From the NCBI RefSeq assembly GCF_029767755.1, contig NZ_JARUQS010000002.1, positions 808-64,807 on the forward strand: a stretch of DNA of 64,000 nt, written 5' to 3'. The first letter of the stretch is position 1. Each line of letters begins with the position of its first letter. Origin of the DNA: Thiomicrorhabdus sp. zzn3 (lineage in GTDB: Bacteria; Pseudomonadota; Gammaproteobacteria; Thiomicrospirales; Thiomicrospiraceae). The position numbers and the translations under genes were made by a program. Shown piece after piece: positions 37,408-46,821 of this stretch. Under the pieces are notes generated by a model. It was not told where the DNA came from and searched no databases. It saw only the letters and a list, made by a program, of their open reading frames with translations.

Positions 37408-39621
37408 TTAAAAATCGACTCTCGCCGTCAGTTTGAAGTTGCGCCCCGAATTCAACGTATAACCCTTGTAGGTGTTGAGGAAATCCACATAGGCGGTATC
37501 AAACAGGTTTTCCACCGCGGCACCCAATCTGAGGGTTTGCTGATTCAGTTTCACATCCGCCACATAACTCAGGTTCCACAACGCATAAGCGTCGGTGGAA
37601 GCGGTACCGATCGGCATATTGTCAAACTGCGAGAACGGCTCATACAGCCCGGCTGCATCGTTTTCCGCTACCAGTTTGACCCCCAGCGACACCTTCTGGT
37701 TGTGCCAGTTACCTTGATCAACCGGGTGATAGTGACCGTTCAATGTCAGGTTGTTGGCCGGAATCAACGGCAGCTCCTGATCATTGGATACGTCCTGACC
37801 GTCAATGATCTCCAAGGCCAGATCGCCTGACCAGCGCGCATTGAAGCGCTGCGCATAACTCAATTCCAACCCGCGGATTTCCGCATCGGTCTGCTGCGCC
37901 TGCATCTCCGGCAAGGTTCCCGGTACCTGCGTATCAAACTGCGTGGCTAGATCTTCCTCGTCCAGCGCATCATTACTTTCAATCGCCGCTTCGCTGTAAC
38001 GGTATTTACCGGTGTTCGCCAGATAGATGTAGTCACTGATGCGGTTCTGATACACCGTCGCCACCATCTGCGCTTTGTCCGTCTGCCAGCGCAAAGAGAG
38101 GTCGGTATTCAACGAAATCTCTTCATTTAAATCGGGATTACCGATCTGGAAGGCCTGCACCCCTCCGTGCTCGCCACCGGCATACAACTCAAAAATGCTC
38201 GGCGCACGGAACCCGCGTGCCAGATTCGCCGCCAGACTCCACTCCTCGTTCAAGCGATAAGTGGCCCCCAAAGAACCGCTGAAAACGCTGAAGTCACGCT
38301 CGTTATTGGTCTCATCAAAGAAGCCAAGTTCCTCAAAATGCTCATTGTCGTCATTGATCGGGGCTTCAACCGTGTGTGTATCGTAACGCGCACCGAACTG
38401 TACCAGCCAGCGGTCGTAATCCGCCTCTTCAAACAGGTAAATCGCGCGCTTGCTGACATCCGCCGACGGCGTCAGATGACCGGAACGCAATGTCTGCTGT
38501 TTTTCGGACAATTCAACCCCGATCTCCCCTTCAAAATCGCCCAGTTTCGGATGTTCCAACGCGAGTTTGACGTCATCGCGGTGCACGACCAGATCCAGAT
38601 AGTGATCGGTGCCTTCGTCTTCGCTCATGGTTTCATACGGCAAATCGTGCGTCGCTTCGCGACTATTGCGCGTATGCGTCCAGCTCGGTTTCAGCACCCA
38701 GTCGCCATCCAGGAAAAATTCCGCACTCAATTGGGTTTCATCGTTTTGCAGTTTTTGACCGGCGGCCACCGGCCCATATTCCGAAACGGCACTTTCGGCT
38801 TCAATGCCGAGATAGTTCTGCTTGGAGAGCCATTGAGTATGACGCAGTTCGATTTGCCCCCAATCGTCCTGATACCCCACGCCGATATTCGCCGAACGGT
38901 TCTCGAAATTGGTAAACGGCACCTCTCCGACAAACAGCGGCTTGTCACTCACCGCCGAGGATGGCGTCGCGCCTTCTGCCGAACTCACATCCGGCACACG
39001 AAAATTATCCGCTTCACGCACCGAAATACCGGCGGTGACACCAAACTTTTCCGAACCGGCTCCGACCTTGGCGCCCACTTGGGTTTCACGGTTATTGGTG
39101 TTGTACTCTGCGGCCACCTCCCCGTGGGTATCACGACCATACGGGATGTCTGACTGAATGACATTGACCACGCCGCCCATGGCTTCGGAACCATACAATA
39201 CACTCTGCGGGCCGCGAATCACTTCAACCCGCTCGGCCAGATACGGATCCACGTTAGGCAGATGACGCGTACCGTACGCCTGATAATCAGTGGTTTGGCC
39301 ATTGGACAATACCTTGACGCGATTACCAGTCAACCCTCGGATTACCGGTTTGCCCGACTGAGTACCGGCCGACATATTGTTCACACCGGGAATGCCATCG
39401 AGCATCTCCCCTAGGGAACCGCTATCGCGTTGCATTTTTTCCTGACCCGACAACACATCGATTTGCGACGGGACCTCAAAGGTTTCATGCTCATGAATCG
39501 GCGAAGCCGACACCGTGACCGGTGCCAGAGAAGTAGAAGAAGCGGATTGATCGGTTTGCGCGTGCACGGAAAGCACGCCGCTGGCCGCCCAAATAGCCAG
39601 CGTTAAAGATTTAATTTTCAT
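37408..39621 (-). CDS. TonB-dependent outer-membrane receptor
   Basis: Outer-membrane beta-barrel for TonB-driven uptake, 737 residues with a signal peptide ending near VHA-QTD. The plug domain shows GIPGVNNMSAGTQSGKPVIR and RVEVIRGPQSVLYGSEAMGG, and the chain ends in a typical barrel terminus (FKLTARVDF). It is rich in His and acidic residues: HEHETFE near the mature N-terminus and several D/E loops. Together with the His-rich small protein encoded upstream this suggests a metal ligand, with zinc (ZnuD-like receptors) the best guess. The ligand is not proven by sequence. Confidence 0.85.
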   Translation of the reverse strand: MKIKSLTLAIWAASGVLSVHAQTDQSASSTSLAPVTVSASPIHEHETFEVPSQIDVLSGQEKMQRDSGSLGEMLDGIPGVNNMSAGTQSGKPVIRGLTGNRVKVLSNGQTTDYQAYGTRHLPNVDPYLAERVEVIRGPQSVLYGSEAMGGVVNVIQSDIPYGRDTHGEVAAEYNTNNRETQVGAKVGAGSEKFGVTAGISVREADNFRVPDVSSAEGATPSSAVSDKPLFVGEVPFTNFENRSANIGVGYQDDWGQIELRHTQWLSKQNYLGIEAESAVSEYGPVAAGQKLQNDETQLSAEFFLDGDWVLKPSWTHTRNSREATHDLPYETMSEDEGTDHYLDLVVHRDDVKLALEHPKLGDFEGEIGVELSEKQQTLRSGHLTPSADVSKRAIYLFEEADYDRWLVQFGARYDTHTVEAPINDDNEHFEELGFFDETNNERDFSVFSGSLGATYRLNEEWSLAANLARGFRAPSIFELYAGGEHGGVQAFQIGNPDLNEEISLNTDLSLRWQTDKAQMVATVYQNRISDYIYLANTGKYRYSEAAIESNDALDEEDLATQFDTQVPGTLPEMQAQQTDAEIRGLELSYAQRFNARWSGDLALEIIDGQDVSNDQELPLIPANNLTLNGHYHPVDQGNWHNQKVSLGVKLVAENDAAGLYEPFSQFDNMPIGTASTDAYALWNLSYVADVKLNQQTLRLGAAVENLFDTAYVDFLNTYKGYTLNSGRNFKLTARVDF

Positions 39622-39703
39622 AGTTTGTTCCTGATTTTAAACAATTGCATCTCATCCCGACGGATCGGGCGAAAACGAATACATAAACGTAATAACGAAA
39701 AAA

Positions 39704-40024
39704 TCAGGCTTGAGGCGGGGCGCGTCCCCAATAAACCGTTTGGTAGGCGACTAAGGGATACGATGGCGCCAGCACCGGCAATTGCTGGCTAATCCAGACG
39801 GTTTCCGCCAACGGAACCGTATCGGAAGAGGCGGCGCTCGGCTGGCCCAGATATTGATAAATATCACACTCGGCGGTGTGCTGATGGAATGGATGAATTT
39901 CAGCATGCAGCAACGTCGCTGTTTGTGCCCAGACAAACAGCGATAGCACGGCCACGGCAAGAGTACTTTTTAAAGAACCCTTCAGGCCAAACAGACTCCA
40001 ATCAAACCATCGATTCGCAAACAT
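39704..40024 (-). CDS. Small exported His-rich protein, upstream of TonB receptor
   Basis: A 106-residue protein with one N-terminal hydrophobic segment (about 20-40), probably a signal or anchor. Right after it comes EIHPFHQHTAECDIYQYLGQ, a short motif of four His and one Cys that looks like a metal site. It lies 82 nt upstream of the TonB receptor on the same strand. Such short HxxHxH...C proteins accompany some metal-uptake receptors; I cannot name a family with certainty. The start has no ribosome-binding site, and a TATAAT only 6 nt before the ATG hints at a leaderless or near-leaderless message. Confidence 0.6.
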   Translation of the reverse strand: MFANRWFDWSLFGLKGSLKSTLAVAVLSLFVWAQTATLLHAEIHPFHQHTAECDIYQYLGQPSAASSDTVPLAETVWISQQLPVLAPSYPLVAYQTVYWGRAPPQA

Positions 40025-40218
40025 CGTTAAATTATAGACAACTTATCGCCAACAGGAACCGCTCATTATCAACTATTTCTGTCATTCCGCACTTAACAGG
40101 CCTGCTGATTTTAGAATTTTCATTTTTTTATCATGCGGGCTGTTTATAATCGTAGTTAATAACTGTACTCGAAATCGACGCTTTTGAATCCAAGCATCTC
40201 GCAAAAAAGGAACTGTTT

Positions 40219-41859
40219 ATGGCACTTTCACCCCTCGCCGGAAAACCCGCTCCATTCGATCTATTGGAAAACATTCCGCACTTGATGGCCGACTACTACC
40301 ACTTGAAACCAGACCCGAACAATCCGGAGCAGGCGGTCAGCTTCGGCACCTCCGGCCACCGTGGCTGTGCCAGCCAAACCACCTTTAACGAAGATCATAT
40401 TGCCGCGATCTGCCAAGCCATTGTCGAATACCGCCACCTCAACAACACCGTTGGCCCAATGTTTTTGGGCATGGATACCCACGCGCTGTCCGAAGCGGCG
40501 CATGCCACCGCCATCGAAGTGCTGGCGGCCAACCAAGTTTCACTGATTATTCAAAGCAACGGCCGTTATACGCCGACCCCGGTCATCTCCAACGCCATCT
40601 TGAGCTACAACGAAGGTCGCCAAGGCGGTTTGGCCGACGGCATTATCATCACCCCTTCACACAATCCGCCACAGGATGGCGGCTTCAAATACAACCCGCC
40701 GCACGGCGGTCCGGCCGACAGCGACGCCACCAACTGGATTCAGCAGCGCGCCAATGCCATCCTCGCCGACGGCTTGAAAGAGGTTAAGCGTCAGCCATTG
40801 AGTCAGGCGATGCAAAGCAACTTTGTGACCCCAACCGATTTGGTTGCCCCTTATGTGGACAATCTGGACAAAGTCATCAATATGCAGGCAATCAAAGACG
40901 CCGGACTGAAGCTGGCCGTCGATCCTCTGGGCGGTGCGGGCGTGCACTACTGGAAGCCGATTGCCGAGCGTTACGGGTTGGATCTGACCGTGGTCAACCC
41001 GAGAGTGGATGCGACCTTCTCCTTTATGTCGGTGGATAAGGACGGCAAAATCCGCATGGACTGTTCCTCGCCTTATGCGATGGCCGGCTTGATCGACCTG
41101 AAAGACCAGTACGACTTGGCTTTCGGTAACGATCCAGATGTGGATCGCCACGGCATTGTCACCCGCTCCTCGGGACTGATGAATCCGAACCATTATCTGG
41201 CGGTGGCGATTCAATACCTGTTCACACACCGCCCGAATTGGCCGCAAAATGCCGCGGTGGGTAAAACCTTGGTTTCCAGCTCGATGATTGACCGCGTTGC
41301 CCAAGCCCTGAATCTCAACCTATGCGAAGTGCCAGTCGGCTTTAAATGGTTTGTAGACGGCCTGCACACCGGCACCTTCGGCTTTGGCGGCGAAGAGTCC
41401 GCCGGTGCCTCCTTCCTGCGCTTTGACGGTGGTCCGTGGAGCACGGACAAGGACGGCATCATTATGAACCTGCTGGCGGCAGAGATCACCGCCGTGACCG
41501 GCAAGGACCCGGGAGAGCTTTATGCGGATCTGACCGCACAATTCGGCAACCCGGTGTACAAACGGATTGATGCCCCGGCGAACCGCGAACAGAAAGCCAT
41601 TCTCAGTGCTCTGTCCGCTGATAAAGTCCACGCCGACACCCTGGCTGGCGAACCCATTACCGCCAAACTGACCCATGCCCCGGGGAACGGTGCGGCGATC
41701 GGCGGTCTGAAAATCACCACCGAAAACGGCTGGTTTTCGGCCCGTCCTTCCGGGACCGAAGACATCTATAAAATCTACGCCGAAAGCTTCAAAGACGACG
41801 CCCATCTGCACACTCTGCTGGAAGAAGCGCAAGCGATCGTCGATGACGCATTGAAATAA
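40219..41859 (+). CDS. pgm: Phosphoglucomutase (alpha-D-glucose phosphate-specific)
   Basis: Interconverts glucose-1-phosphate and glucose-6-phosphate. It has 546 residues, the usual size. The phosphoserine is Ser147 in [11 protein letters not shown]. The metal loop [10 protein letters not shown] and the sugar-binding [10 protein letters not shown] are present, and the C-terminal phosphate-binding loop is [22 protein letters not shown] at 40145-40150 is a likely -10 element, and AAAAGGAA precedes the start. A patatin-like gene follows after 11 nt. Confidence 0.95.
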   Translation: MALSPLAGKPAPFDLLENIPHLMADYYHLKPDPNNPEQAVSFGTSGHRGCASQTTFNEDHIAAICQAIVEYRHLNNTVGPMFLGMDTHALSEAAHATAIEVLAANQVSLIIQSNGRYTPTPVISNAILSYNEGRQGGLADGIIITPSHNPPQDGGFKYNPPHGGPADSDATNWIQQRANAILADGLKEVKRQPLSQAMQSNFVTPTDLVAPYVDNLDKVINMQAIKDAGLKLAVDPLGGAGVHYWKPIAERYGLDLTVVNPRVDATFSFMSVDKDGKIRMDCSSPYAMAGLIDLKDQYDLAFGNDPDVDRHGIVTRSSGLMNPNHYLAVAIQYLFTHRPNWPQNAAVGKTLVSSSMIDRVAQALNLNLCEVPVGFKWFVDGLHTGTFGFGGEESAGASFLRFDGGPWSTDKDGIIMNLLAAEITAVTGKDPGELYADLTAQFGNPVYKRIDAPANREQKAILSALSADKVHADTLAGEPITAKLTHAPGNGAAIGGLKITTENGWFSARPSGTEDIYKIYAESFKDDAHLHTLLEEAQAIVDDALK

Positions 41860-41870
41860 ATAGGCACCAA

Positions 41871-42803
41871 ATGACTCAGGATTCCGATCAATCAAAAAGC
41901 GTCTCACTGATTCTGGGCAGCGGCGGTGCCCGCGGGCTGGCCCATATCGGGGTGATTCGCTGGCTGGAAGAGCACAACTATCACATTGCCTCCATCAGCG
42001 GCAGCTCCATGGGCGCGCTGATCGGCGGTGTCTATGCCGCCGGCAAACTGGATGAGTTTGAAAACTGGTTCAAAACCCTGACCAATACCGATATTCTCGG
42101 CCTGCTGGACATCGCTTGGGATCGCAGTGGCCTGATTAAGGGCGACAAGCTATTCTCGATACTCAAGGAAATGATCGGTGACCCCGAGATCGATTCCCTG
42201 CCGATCCGCTTTACCGCGGTGGCCACCGACATTGAACAGGAAAAAGAGGTATGGCTTCAATCTGGCCCCATGCTTGAAGCGATCCGCGCCTCCATCGCAC
42301 TGCCGATGATTTTCACGCCGCACCTGCGTCAGGGGCGCACCCTGATTGACGGCGGCGTACTCAATCCGGTGCCGATCGCACCCACTTTCCGAGATCATAC
42401 CGACTTGAAAATCGCGGTTAACCTCGGAGCCAAACCCGCGCACATCGCCAAAGAGCTGCTAAAAACACCGGCAAAGAACGATGGTGACGCGTCATGGCTC
42501 AACAGTTTGAGCGAACTGTTTGACGATCTAAAGGCGCGCTTTCTCAGCTCAAAGGAAAAACTGGAAACACCGTTTGACTGGGATGTTTACGAGATCAGCA
42601 ACAAGGCGTTCGACAGCATGCAAAACACCATTGCCCGCCAGAAACTGGCCGCTTATCCGCCGGACATCACCATCGACATTCCCCGCAATGCCTGCGGCAT
42701 GCTGGAGTTTACCCAGGTCAATCAAATGGTGGCGCTGGGATACCAAATGGCGGAACAGACCCTGAATCACACCAACCCAACAGGCCTGTCCAACAACGAA
42801 TAG
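41871..42803 (+). CDS. Patatin-like phospholipase (RssA family)
   Basis: Predicted serine lipase/esterase of 310 residues. The oxyanion-hole GSGGARG is at about 16-22. The nucleophile elbow GSSMG has Ser46, and the catalytic Asp is in LIDGGVLNP. This is the Ser-Asp dyad of bacterial patatins such as RssA/NTE-type proteins; the physiological lipid is unknown. It is probably co-transcribed with pgm (11-nt gap). A CAGGCCTG copy lies in its last codons (42781-42788). Confidence 0.85.
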   Translation: MTQDSDQSKSVSLILGSGGARGLAHIGVIRWLEEHNYHIASISGSSMGALIGGVYAAGKLDEFENWFKTLTNTDILGLLDIAWDRSGLIKGDKLFSILKEMIGDPEIDSLPIRFTAVATDIEQEKEVWLQSGPMLEAIRASIALPMIFTPHLRQGRTLIDGGVLNPVPIAPTFRDHTDLKIAVNLGAKPAHIAKELLKTPAKNDGDASWLNSLSELFDDLKARFLSSKEKLETPFDWDVYEISNKAFDSMQNTIARQKLAAYPPDITIDIPRNACGMLEFTQVNQMVALGYQMAEQTLNHTNPTGLSNNE

Positions 42804-42849
42804 GGGTGGCACGCACCGCCTGTTCTCTGTCTTTTTCCGATCCCACAAA

Positions 42850-42875
42850 TAAAAAAGGCTCTGTATCACAGAGCC
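42850..42875 (-). terminator. Strong minus-strand terminator downstream of the 42.9-43.1 kb region
   Basis: GGCTCTGT (42857-42864) and ACAGAGCC (42868-42875) form an 8-bp stem with a 3-nt loop. On the minus strand it is followed by TTTTTT; on the plus strand there is no T-run. The nearest minus-strand coding gene ends 300 nt upstream at 43179. Confidence 0.8.
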
Positions 42876-43080
42876 AAAACTGGGGATTTGAGATGATGGC
42901 CATACAACCTTGGACACTGGGTGTTATAGAGACATGGACAGAAAACGCATCCTTGGCTAACAGCCGGCCAAACCATCTCTTTTCGGCAACACTATGCTTC
43001 CTGAAGCGTCCAGCTTCTTCACATGAGCAGCTACCGAATATTGCCAAACCTGTAATCAGCCAAACAGGCTTCAGATTACC
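42850..43080 (-). ncRNA. Candidate structured RNA, no recognised family
   Basis: About 230 nt with no plausible coding frame, between convergent genes. On the minus strand it folds into ordered hairpins: GTAATC/GATTAC with inner AGCC/GGCT (43052-43079); an outer TTCGG/CCGAA (42982-43038) enclosing GAAGC-TGGAC-GCTTC (43003-43017), with GGA in the loop; and TTGGC/GCCAA (42953-42971). It ends at the strong terminator. A weak promoter TTGGCT-N18-TAAGCT (43114 to 43085, minus) would start it near 43078. It does not match tmRNA, 6S, SRP or RNase P RNA as I know them. It may instead be a long 3' UTR of the gene at 43179. Confidence 0.35.
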
Positions 43081-43178
43081 GCGTCAGCTTACCCAAAAAA
43101 GGGTGGGTAAGCCAATTAAAAATCTAAACGGTTTTGATAGTTAACACTTATTCATAAAGATTGCCCCGTCCATTCCGC

Positions 43179-44492
43179 TTACGGTTCTTGCAGCAATGAA
43201 CGAATCACCTGCAGATGTTCTGTTTGATCCCATTCGGTGCCGCCGAACAAGGCAAAACGAATCCGGCCCTGCTTATCGATCAGATAGGTGCTGGGGTAAG
43301 CAAACACCTGCCAGGACTGTACCGCACTCCCTGACGGGTCAAGCAAAACGGGAAAGTTCACCGGACGCTGCTGTAAAAACGCGTCAATCGCCGCGGCCTC
43401 TTCCGCCAAATTGACCGCCAGAATTTCAAATGGCTGTTCCTTTAACGCCTCCTTTAAACGCGCCATGGAAGGCATTTCATGGACACAGGGCGGACACCAG
43501 CTTGCCCAGAAATTCAGCAGGACCACCTGGCCTTGAAAATCCTCCAAAGAGACCGGATTTCCCTCTAAGGTGTGCAATTTCAGAATGCGATCCTGACTGC
43601 CTTGATAGGGCTGTAATTGCGTTGAACGCGGAGCTTTAGGGGATGCTGGCGCAGGGATTTGAATCTTGGCCATCTCTCTGGGATGAGACAGATAAGGCAG
43701 TTGCAAAGCCATTAAACGACGCATCCGATCCGCCAGCTGCATCGATGCCTGACGCTCCACCGGCAGAGCGTCCGGACGGAAATAGAAGCGGTCGCGCACC
43801 TTGGGCCACACCTGCATAAACACTTCGCTGCCCCCTTGCTGAAATTCAGCAGACAGCGCGTCTAAACGCCAACGCCACGGCGACAATTCCGCTTGCAGAA
43901 CCGCCACCGGCAGATTGATGGTCTTAGTCTGAGGCCAATATTGTGCCGTCTCGCCCGGCTGCGGGGTCTGCACATACAGATTGGGGTTGATCATCAACAG
44001 CGCCAGATTCTGAACAGGCCTGTTCAAACCGGTCAAGCCTCTGACAGCCAGCTGCGCGGCTTTATTGGGCGCCACAATCCACAGCGGCTTGCCGTCTTCC
44101 AACGCTTTAATCATTAATTCGCTCAGCCATTGCTGTGGCACCTTGTCCACCGCACTCGGGGTCGGCGGCAAAAACAGCGGTTCATACAGATCAGGAAACC
44201 AACTTTCCAGACCGGAGTCTGCCAGTTGCTGCGCAATCTGTTTTTCTTCAGGCAAACCGCCATATTCGGAAGGCAACCACAACAGGCGCGCCTGAGCGTT
44301 GTTTGAGGCTGGCACAATCTGCAACGGCATGGAGACCGATTCCAGTTCAAGCGACTCGTCGGCCCATAAAGGCGTCGCCATCAACACGGCAAACAGACTC
44401 ATCGCCCAAGCCATCAGCAACACAACCAACGGTTTTTCACTCTGAGTTGTTGTCTCGGTTCTACAGGTGCGTGATTGTGCCAATACACTCAT
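43179..44492 (-). CDS. TlpA-like thioredoxin fused to an N-terminal unknown domain
   Basis: A 437-residue exported protein. A hydrophobic signal/anchor segment at about 21-43 (ending LWA-DES) is followed by some 250 residues of unknown type, with alpha/beta hydrolase-like features (LLWLPSEYGG, PLWIVAPNKAAQLAVRGL) but no clear catalytic triad. The last 140 residues are a TlpA/ResA-type thioredoxin with WASWCPPC (Cys333, Cys336), PSTYLIDKQGRIR and a C-terminal helix. The thioredoxin part should act as a periplasmic reductant or thiol exchanger. A 16-bp palindromic CAGGCCTG copy (44011-44026) lies inside the N-terminal domain. Confidence 0.75.
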   Translation of the reverse strand: MSVLAQSRTCRTETTTQSEKPLVVLLMAWAMSLFAVLMATPLWADESLELESVSMPLQIVPASNNAQARLLWLPSEYGGLPEEKQIAQQLADSGLESWFPDLYEPLFLPPTPSAVDKVPQQWLSELMIKALEDGKPLWIVAPNKAAQLAVRGLTGLNRPVQNLALLMINPNLYVQTPQPGETAQYWPQTKTINLPVAVLQAELSPWRWRLDALSAEFQQGGSEVFMQVWPKVRDRFYFRPDALPVERQASMQLADRMRRLMALQLPYLSHPREMAKIQIPAPASPKAPRSTQLQPYQGSQDRILKLHTLEGNPVSLEDFQGQVVLLNFWASWCPPCVHEMPSMARLKEALKEQPFEILAVNLAEEAAAIDAFLQQRPVNFPVLLDPSGSAVQSWQVFAYPSTYLIDKQGRIRFALFGGTEWDQTEHLQVIRSLLQEP

Positions 44493-44655
44493 CTCCAGCC
44501 TCTCTTTGCCTTGCTGTTTTCATCTGGTTGTCCTTGTCTGGTGATTGTACGTCAAAAACACCTTACGAAAATTCGCTTATTTCAAAAAAACATCACCACA
44601 GTGTCACATTAGATTCAAACTTGACCGAAATAATACACAGTGATTTCAAGTAAGT

Positions 44656-46404
44656 ATGAGAACGCGAATGCTGAATTTAGAAAAAGCCCTGGTCGAAAAA
44701 TTTCCGGAATTGCCAAATAAAATGGGCGGCAAATTGATTATTAAGCTGATCAAAGCCTTGACCCACGAAGAAGAGATCAACCAGTTCATTCTCAGCCATC
44801 AGCACTTGCGCGGTTTTGCGTTTCTGGATCAGGTTCTCAAGCATTTCAACTTCGGCTACAAAGTCAGCTCGCGCTCGCTGAACCGCATTCCGGCCGAAGG
44901 TCGGGTCATCCTCGCCGCCAACCATCCGATCGGCTCCCTGGACGGTCTGGCCCTGTTGAAAATGGTACGCAGCGTGCGCCCGGATGTGCGCATTGTCGCC
45001 AGCGATCTGCTTAACCATATCGAACCTCTGCAAAATCTGTTTCTGGGCGTGGACAATATCAGCGGCAAACGTTCGCACAAGACCCAGTTTAAAGCGATTT
45101 TACAGGCACTGGAAAACGACGAAGCGGTGATTATTTTTCCGGCCGGCGAAGTCTCGCGCATCCGCCCTAACGGGGTGCGCGACGGCAAGTGGAAAGCCGG
45201 GTTTTTGAAACTGGCGGCAAAATCCAACTCGCCAATTGTGCCGATCTATGTGGATGCGCGTAATTCGGCGCTGTTTTACAGCCTGTCGGCGCTATACAAA
45301 CCTTTAGGCACCTTGATGCTGGTGCAGGAAATGTTCAACAAGGATCATCAGGAAATTCAGTTCCACATCGGCAAACCGATTCCGTGGAAATCGATCGCCA
45401 AAATGGACATGCCCGCGAAGGCGTTGGCGAACCGTTTCCGCAAGCACCTCTATAAACTCGACAAGGAAGCCAGAGCGGCGAAAAAAGGCAAAAAACCGCT
45501 GTTTGAGACCGTGGAAACGGTGGCGCATCCGGTAGACAGAAAAGCACTGAAAAAAACGCTTAAGCAGGCGCAACTGCTGGGTCAGACTCAGGATGGCAAA
45601 AAAATCTATCTCTATGATTTTGAAGACGACTCTCCAGTCATGCATGAAATCGGGCGGCTGCGCGAACTGACGTTCCGTTCAGTAGAAGAAGGCACCGGAG
45701 CACCACTGGATCTGGACAAATACGATCGCGACTACCGCCACCTGGTCTTGTGGGACGATGAAGATTTGGAGATCGTCGGCGCCTATCGAATCGGCGAAGG
45801 CAAGGCCCTGGTCGAAAAATACGGTATCGAGGGCCTTTATACCAGCACCCTGTTTGACCTGAAACCGGAAATCAAACCCTACCTGCCGCAAGCGATTGAA
45901 TTGGGGCGAAGCTTCGTGCAACCGCGCTACTGGGGCAAACGCAGCCTGGATTATTTGTGGTACGGCATCGGTGCTTATGTTGCCCAACACCCGGAAATTA
46001 AATATCTGTTCGGGCCGGTCTCGCTCAGCGACGCTTACCCGCAAAACGCCAAAGAACTGATTATCGGCTTTTATCAGCAACAGTTCGGTTCACACCAGGA
46101 TCTGGCCAAAGGAAAACGCCCGGTTAAGTTGAGCAAAGAGAACCGAAAAATTGCTGAAAGCGTCTTCAGCGAGGAGTACAAAGCCAGCTTTAAAAAACTC
46201 AACGCCCTGCTGGATCTGGAAGGGGTGAAGGTGCCGACGCTGTTTAAACAGTATGCCGAACTATGTGACGACAAAGGCTGTCGCTTTATCGACTTCAGCA
46301 TCGACCCCGAATTCGGCGACTGCATTGACAGCCTAATTCTAGTGGAACTCGATAAAATCAAGCCGAAGAAAAAGCAGCGTTACCTGACACCCATCGGCGT
46401 CTAA
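44656..46404 (+). CDS. olsF: Bifunctional ornithine lipid synthase
   Basis: Two acyltransferases in one 582-residue chain. The N-terminal half is a PlsC/OlsA-type O-acyltransferase with NHPIGSLDG (His90 and Asp96) and FPAGEVSR (near 161-168). The C-terminal half (from about 320) is an OlsB-type N-acyltransferase (GNAT-related) with YTSTLFDL, SFVQPRYWGKRSLDYLWYG and PVSLSDAYP. This is the OlsF layout: the OlsB part N-acylates ornithine and the OlsA part adds the second acyl chain, giving a phosphorus-free membrane lipid. A second ATG at 44668 is an alternative start. A hairpin terminator follows. Confidence 0.85.
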   Translation: MRTRMLNLEKALVEKFPELPNKMGGKLIIKLIKALTHEEEINQFILSHQHLRGFAFLDQVLKHFNFGYKVSSRSLNRIPAEGRVILAANHPIGSLDGLALLKMVRSVRPDVRIVASDLLNHIEPLQNLFLGVDNISGKRSHKTQFKAILQALENDEAVIIFPAGEVSRIRPNGVRDGKWKAGFLKLAAKSNSPIVPIYVDARNSALFYSLSALYKPLGTLMLVQEMFNKDHQEIQFHIGKPIPWKSIAKMDMPAKALANRFRKHLYKLDKEARAAKKGKKPLFETVETVAHPVDRKALKKTLKQAQLLGQTQDGKKIYLYDFEDDSPVMHEIGRLRELTFRSVEEGTGAPLDLDKYDRDYRHLVLWDDEDLEIVGAYRIGEGKALVEKYGIEGLYTSTLFDLKPEIKPYLPQAIELGRSFVQPRYWGKRSLDYLWYGIGAYVAQHPEIKYLFGPVSLSDAYPQNAKELIIGFYQQQFGSHQDLAKGKRPVKLSKENRKIAESVFSEEYKASFKKLNALLDLEGVKVPTLFKQYAELCDDKGCRFIDFSIDPEFGDCIDSLILVELDKIKPKKKQRYLTPIGV

Positions 46405-46444
46405 AGCAAGCGTCACTCCAATAACTTGTTCACGATGACGGCCA

Positions 46445-46480
46445 CCCGGGGCGCGCACAAAAGCGCCGCGCCGGGTTTTC
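46445..46480 (+). terminator. olsF terminator
   Basis: A G+C-rich stem (CCCGG-GCGCG with CGCGC-CGGG, one bulged G) is followed by TTTTC, 41 nt after the olsF stop. Confidence 0.7.
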
Positions 46481-46684
46481 TTGAGCGCACCTCCTGACAG
46501 CGCTACATTAAATCGCACTTCTGTTGCAAACGTGATCGCCCATCTTAATGTACAAAAGAGTTATACAGATAAACCATCAATACGGATTAACACACCACTG
46601 ATCTGACGCCCCCCAACAGAACTTCAAAAAAATAATCGACCGAAATAACTGTAATTAATTGTCTTTACGGACTTTTAATAAATT

Positions 46685-46710
46685 TAAAAGCCCGACTTTC
46701 AATCCGCTAA
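46685..46710 (+). promoter_or_regulatory. Possible sigma28 (FliA) promoter of the chemoreceptor gene
   Basis: TAAA (46685-46688) and TCCGCTAA (46703-46710) resemble TAAA-N15-GCCGATAA, with six of eight -10 bases matching and a 14-nt spacer, one short of the consensus. Motility sigma factors commonly drive chemoreceptor genes. Confidence 0.3.
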
Positions 46711-46821
46711 AAAACCGCTACAATATTTATACAAAATTGATGGAATTCCTTAACACAGAGCCCTGTCTCATAAAAACGCCTGAGCAGCGCGCCGCTTGTA
46801 TGACATATGATCTAAAAAACT

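Larger units (their letters stand above)
46405..46821. other. Intergenic region between olsF and the chemoreceptor gene
   Basis: Apart from the olsF terminator (46445-46480) and a possible FliA-type promoter (46685-46710), this AT-rich stretch shows no supported gene. A TACAAT at 46719-46724 could be a sigma70 -10, without a good -35. Confidence 0.5.

Noticed and set aside
38167-39153. 328-codon open frame opposite the TonB receptor
   Set aside because: Long but antisense to a clear receptor; Arg/Ile/Phe-rich composition typical of a shadow frame, with no motif.
40025-40075. Zur box before the His-rich small protein
   Set aside because: A loosely symmetric GTTAAATTATAGACAAC is seen, but it matches the known gammaproteobacterial Zur consensus too poorly to call.
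42806-43144. 112-codon open frame downstream of the patatin-like gene
   Set aside because: No ribosome-binding site, mixed composition without domain features, and it crosses the strong hairpins read here as a possible RNA.
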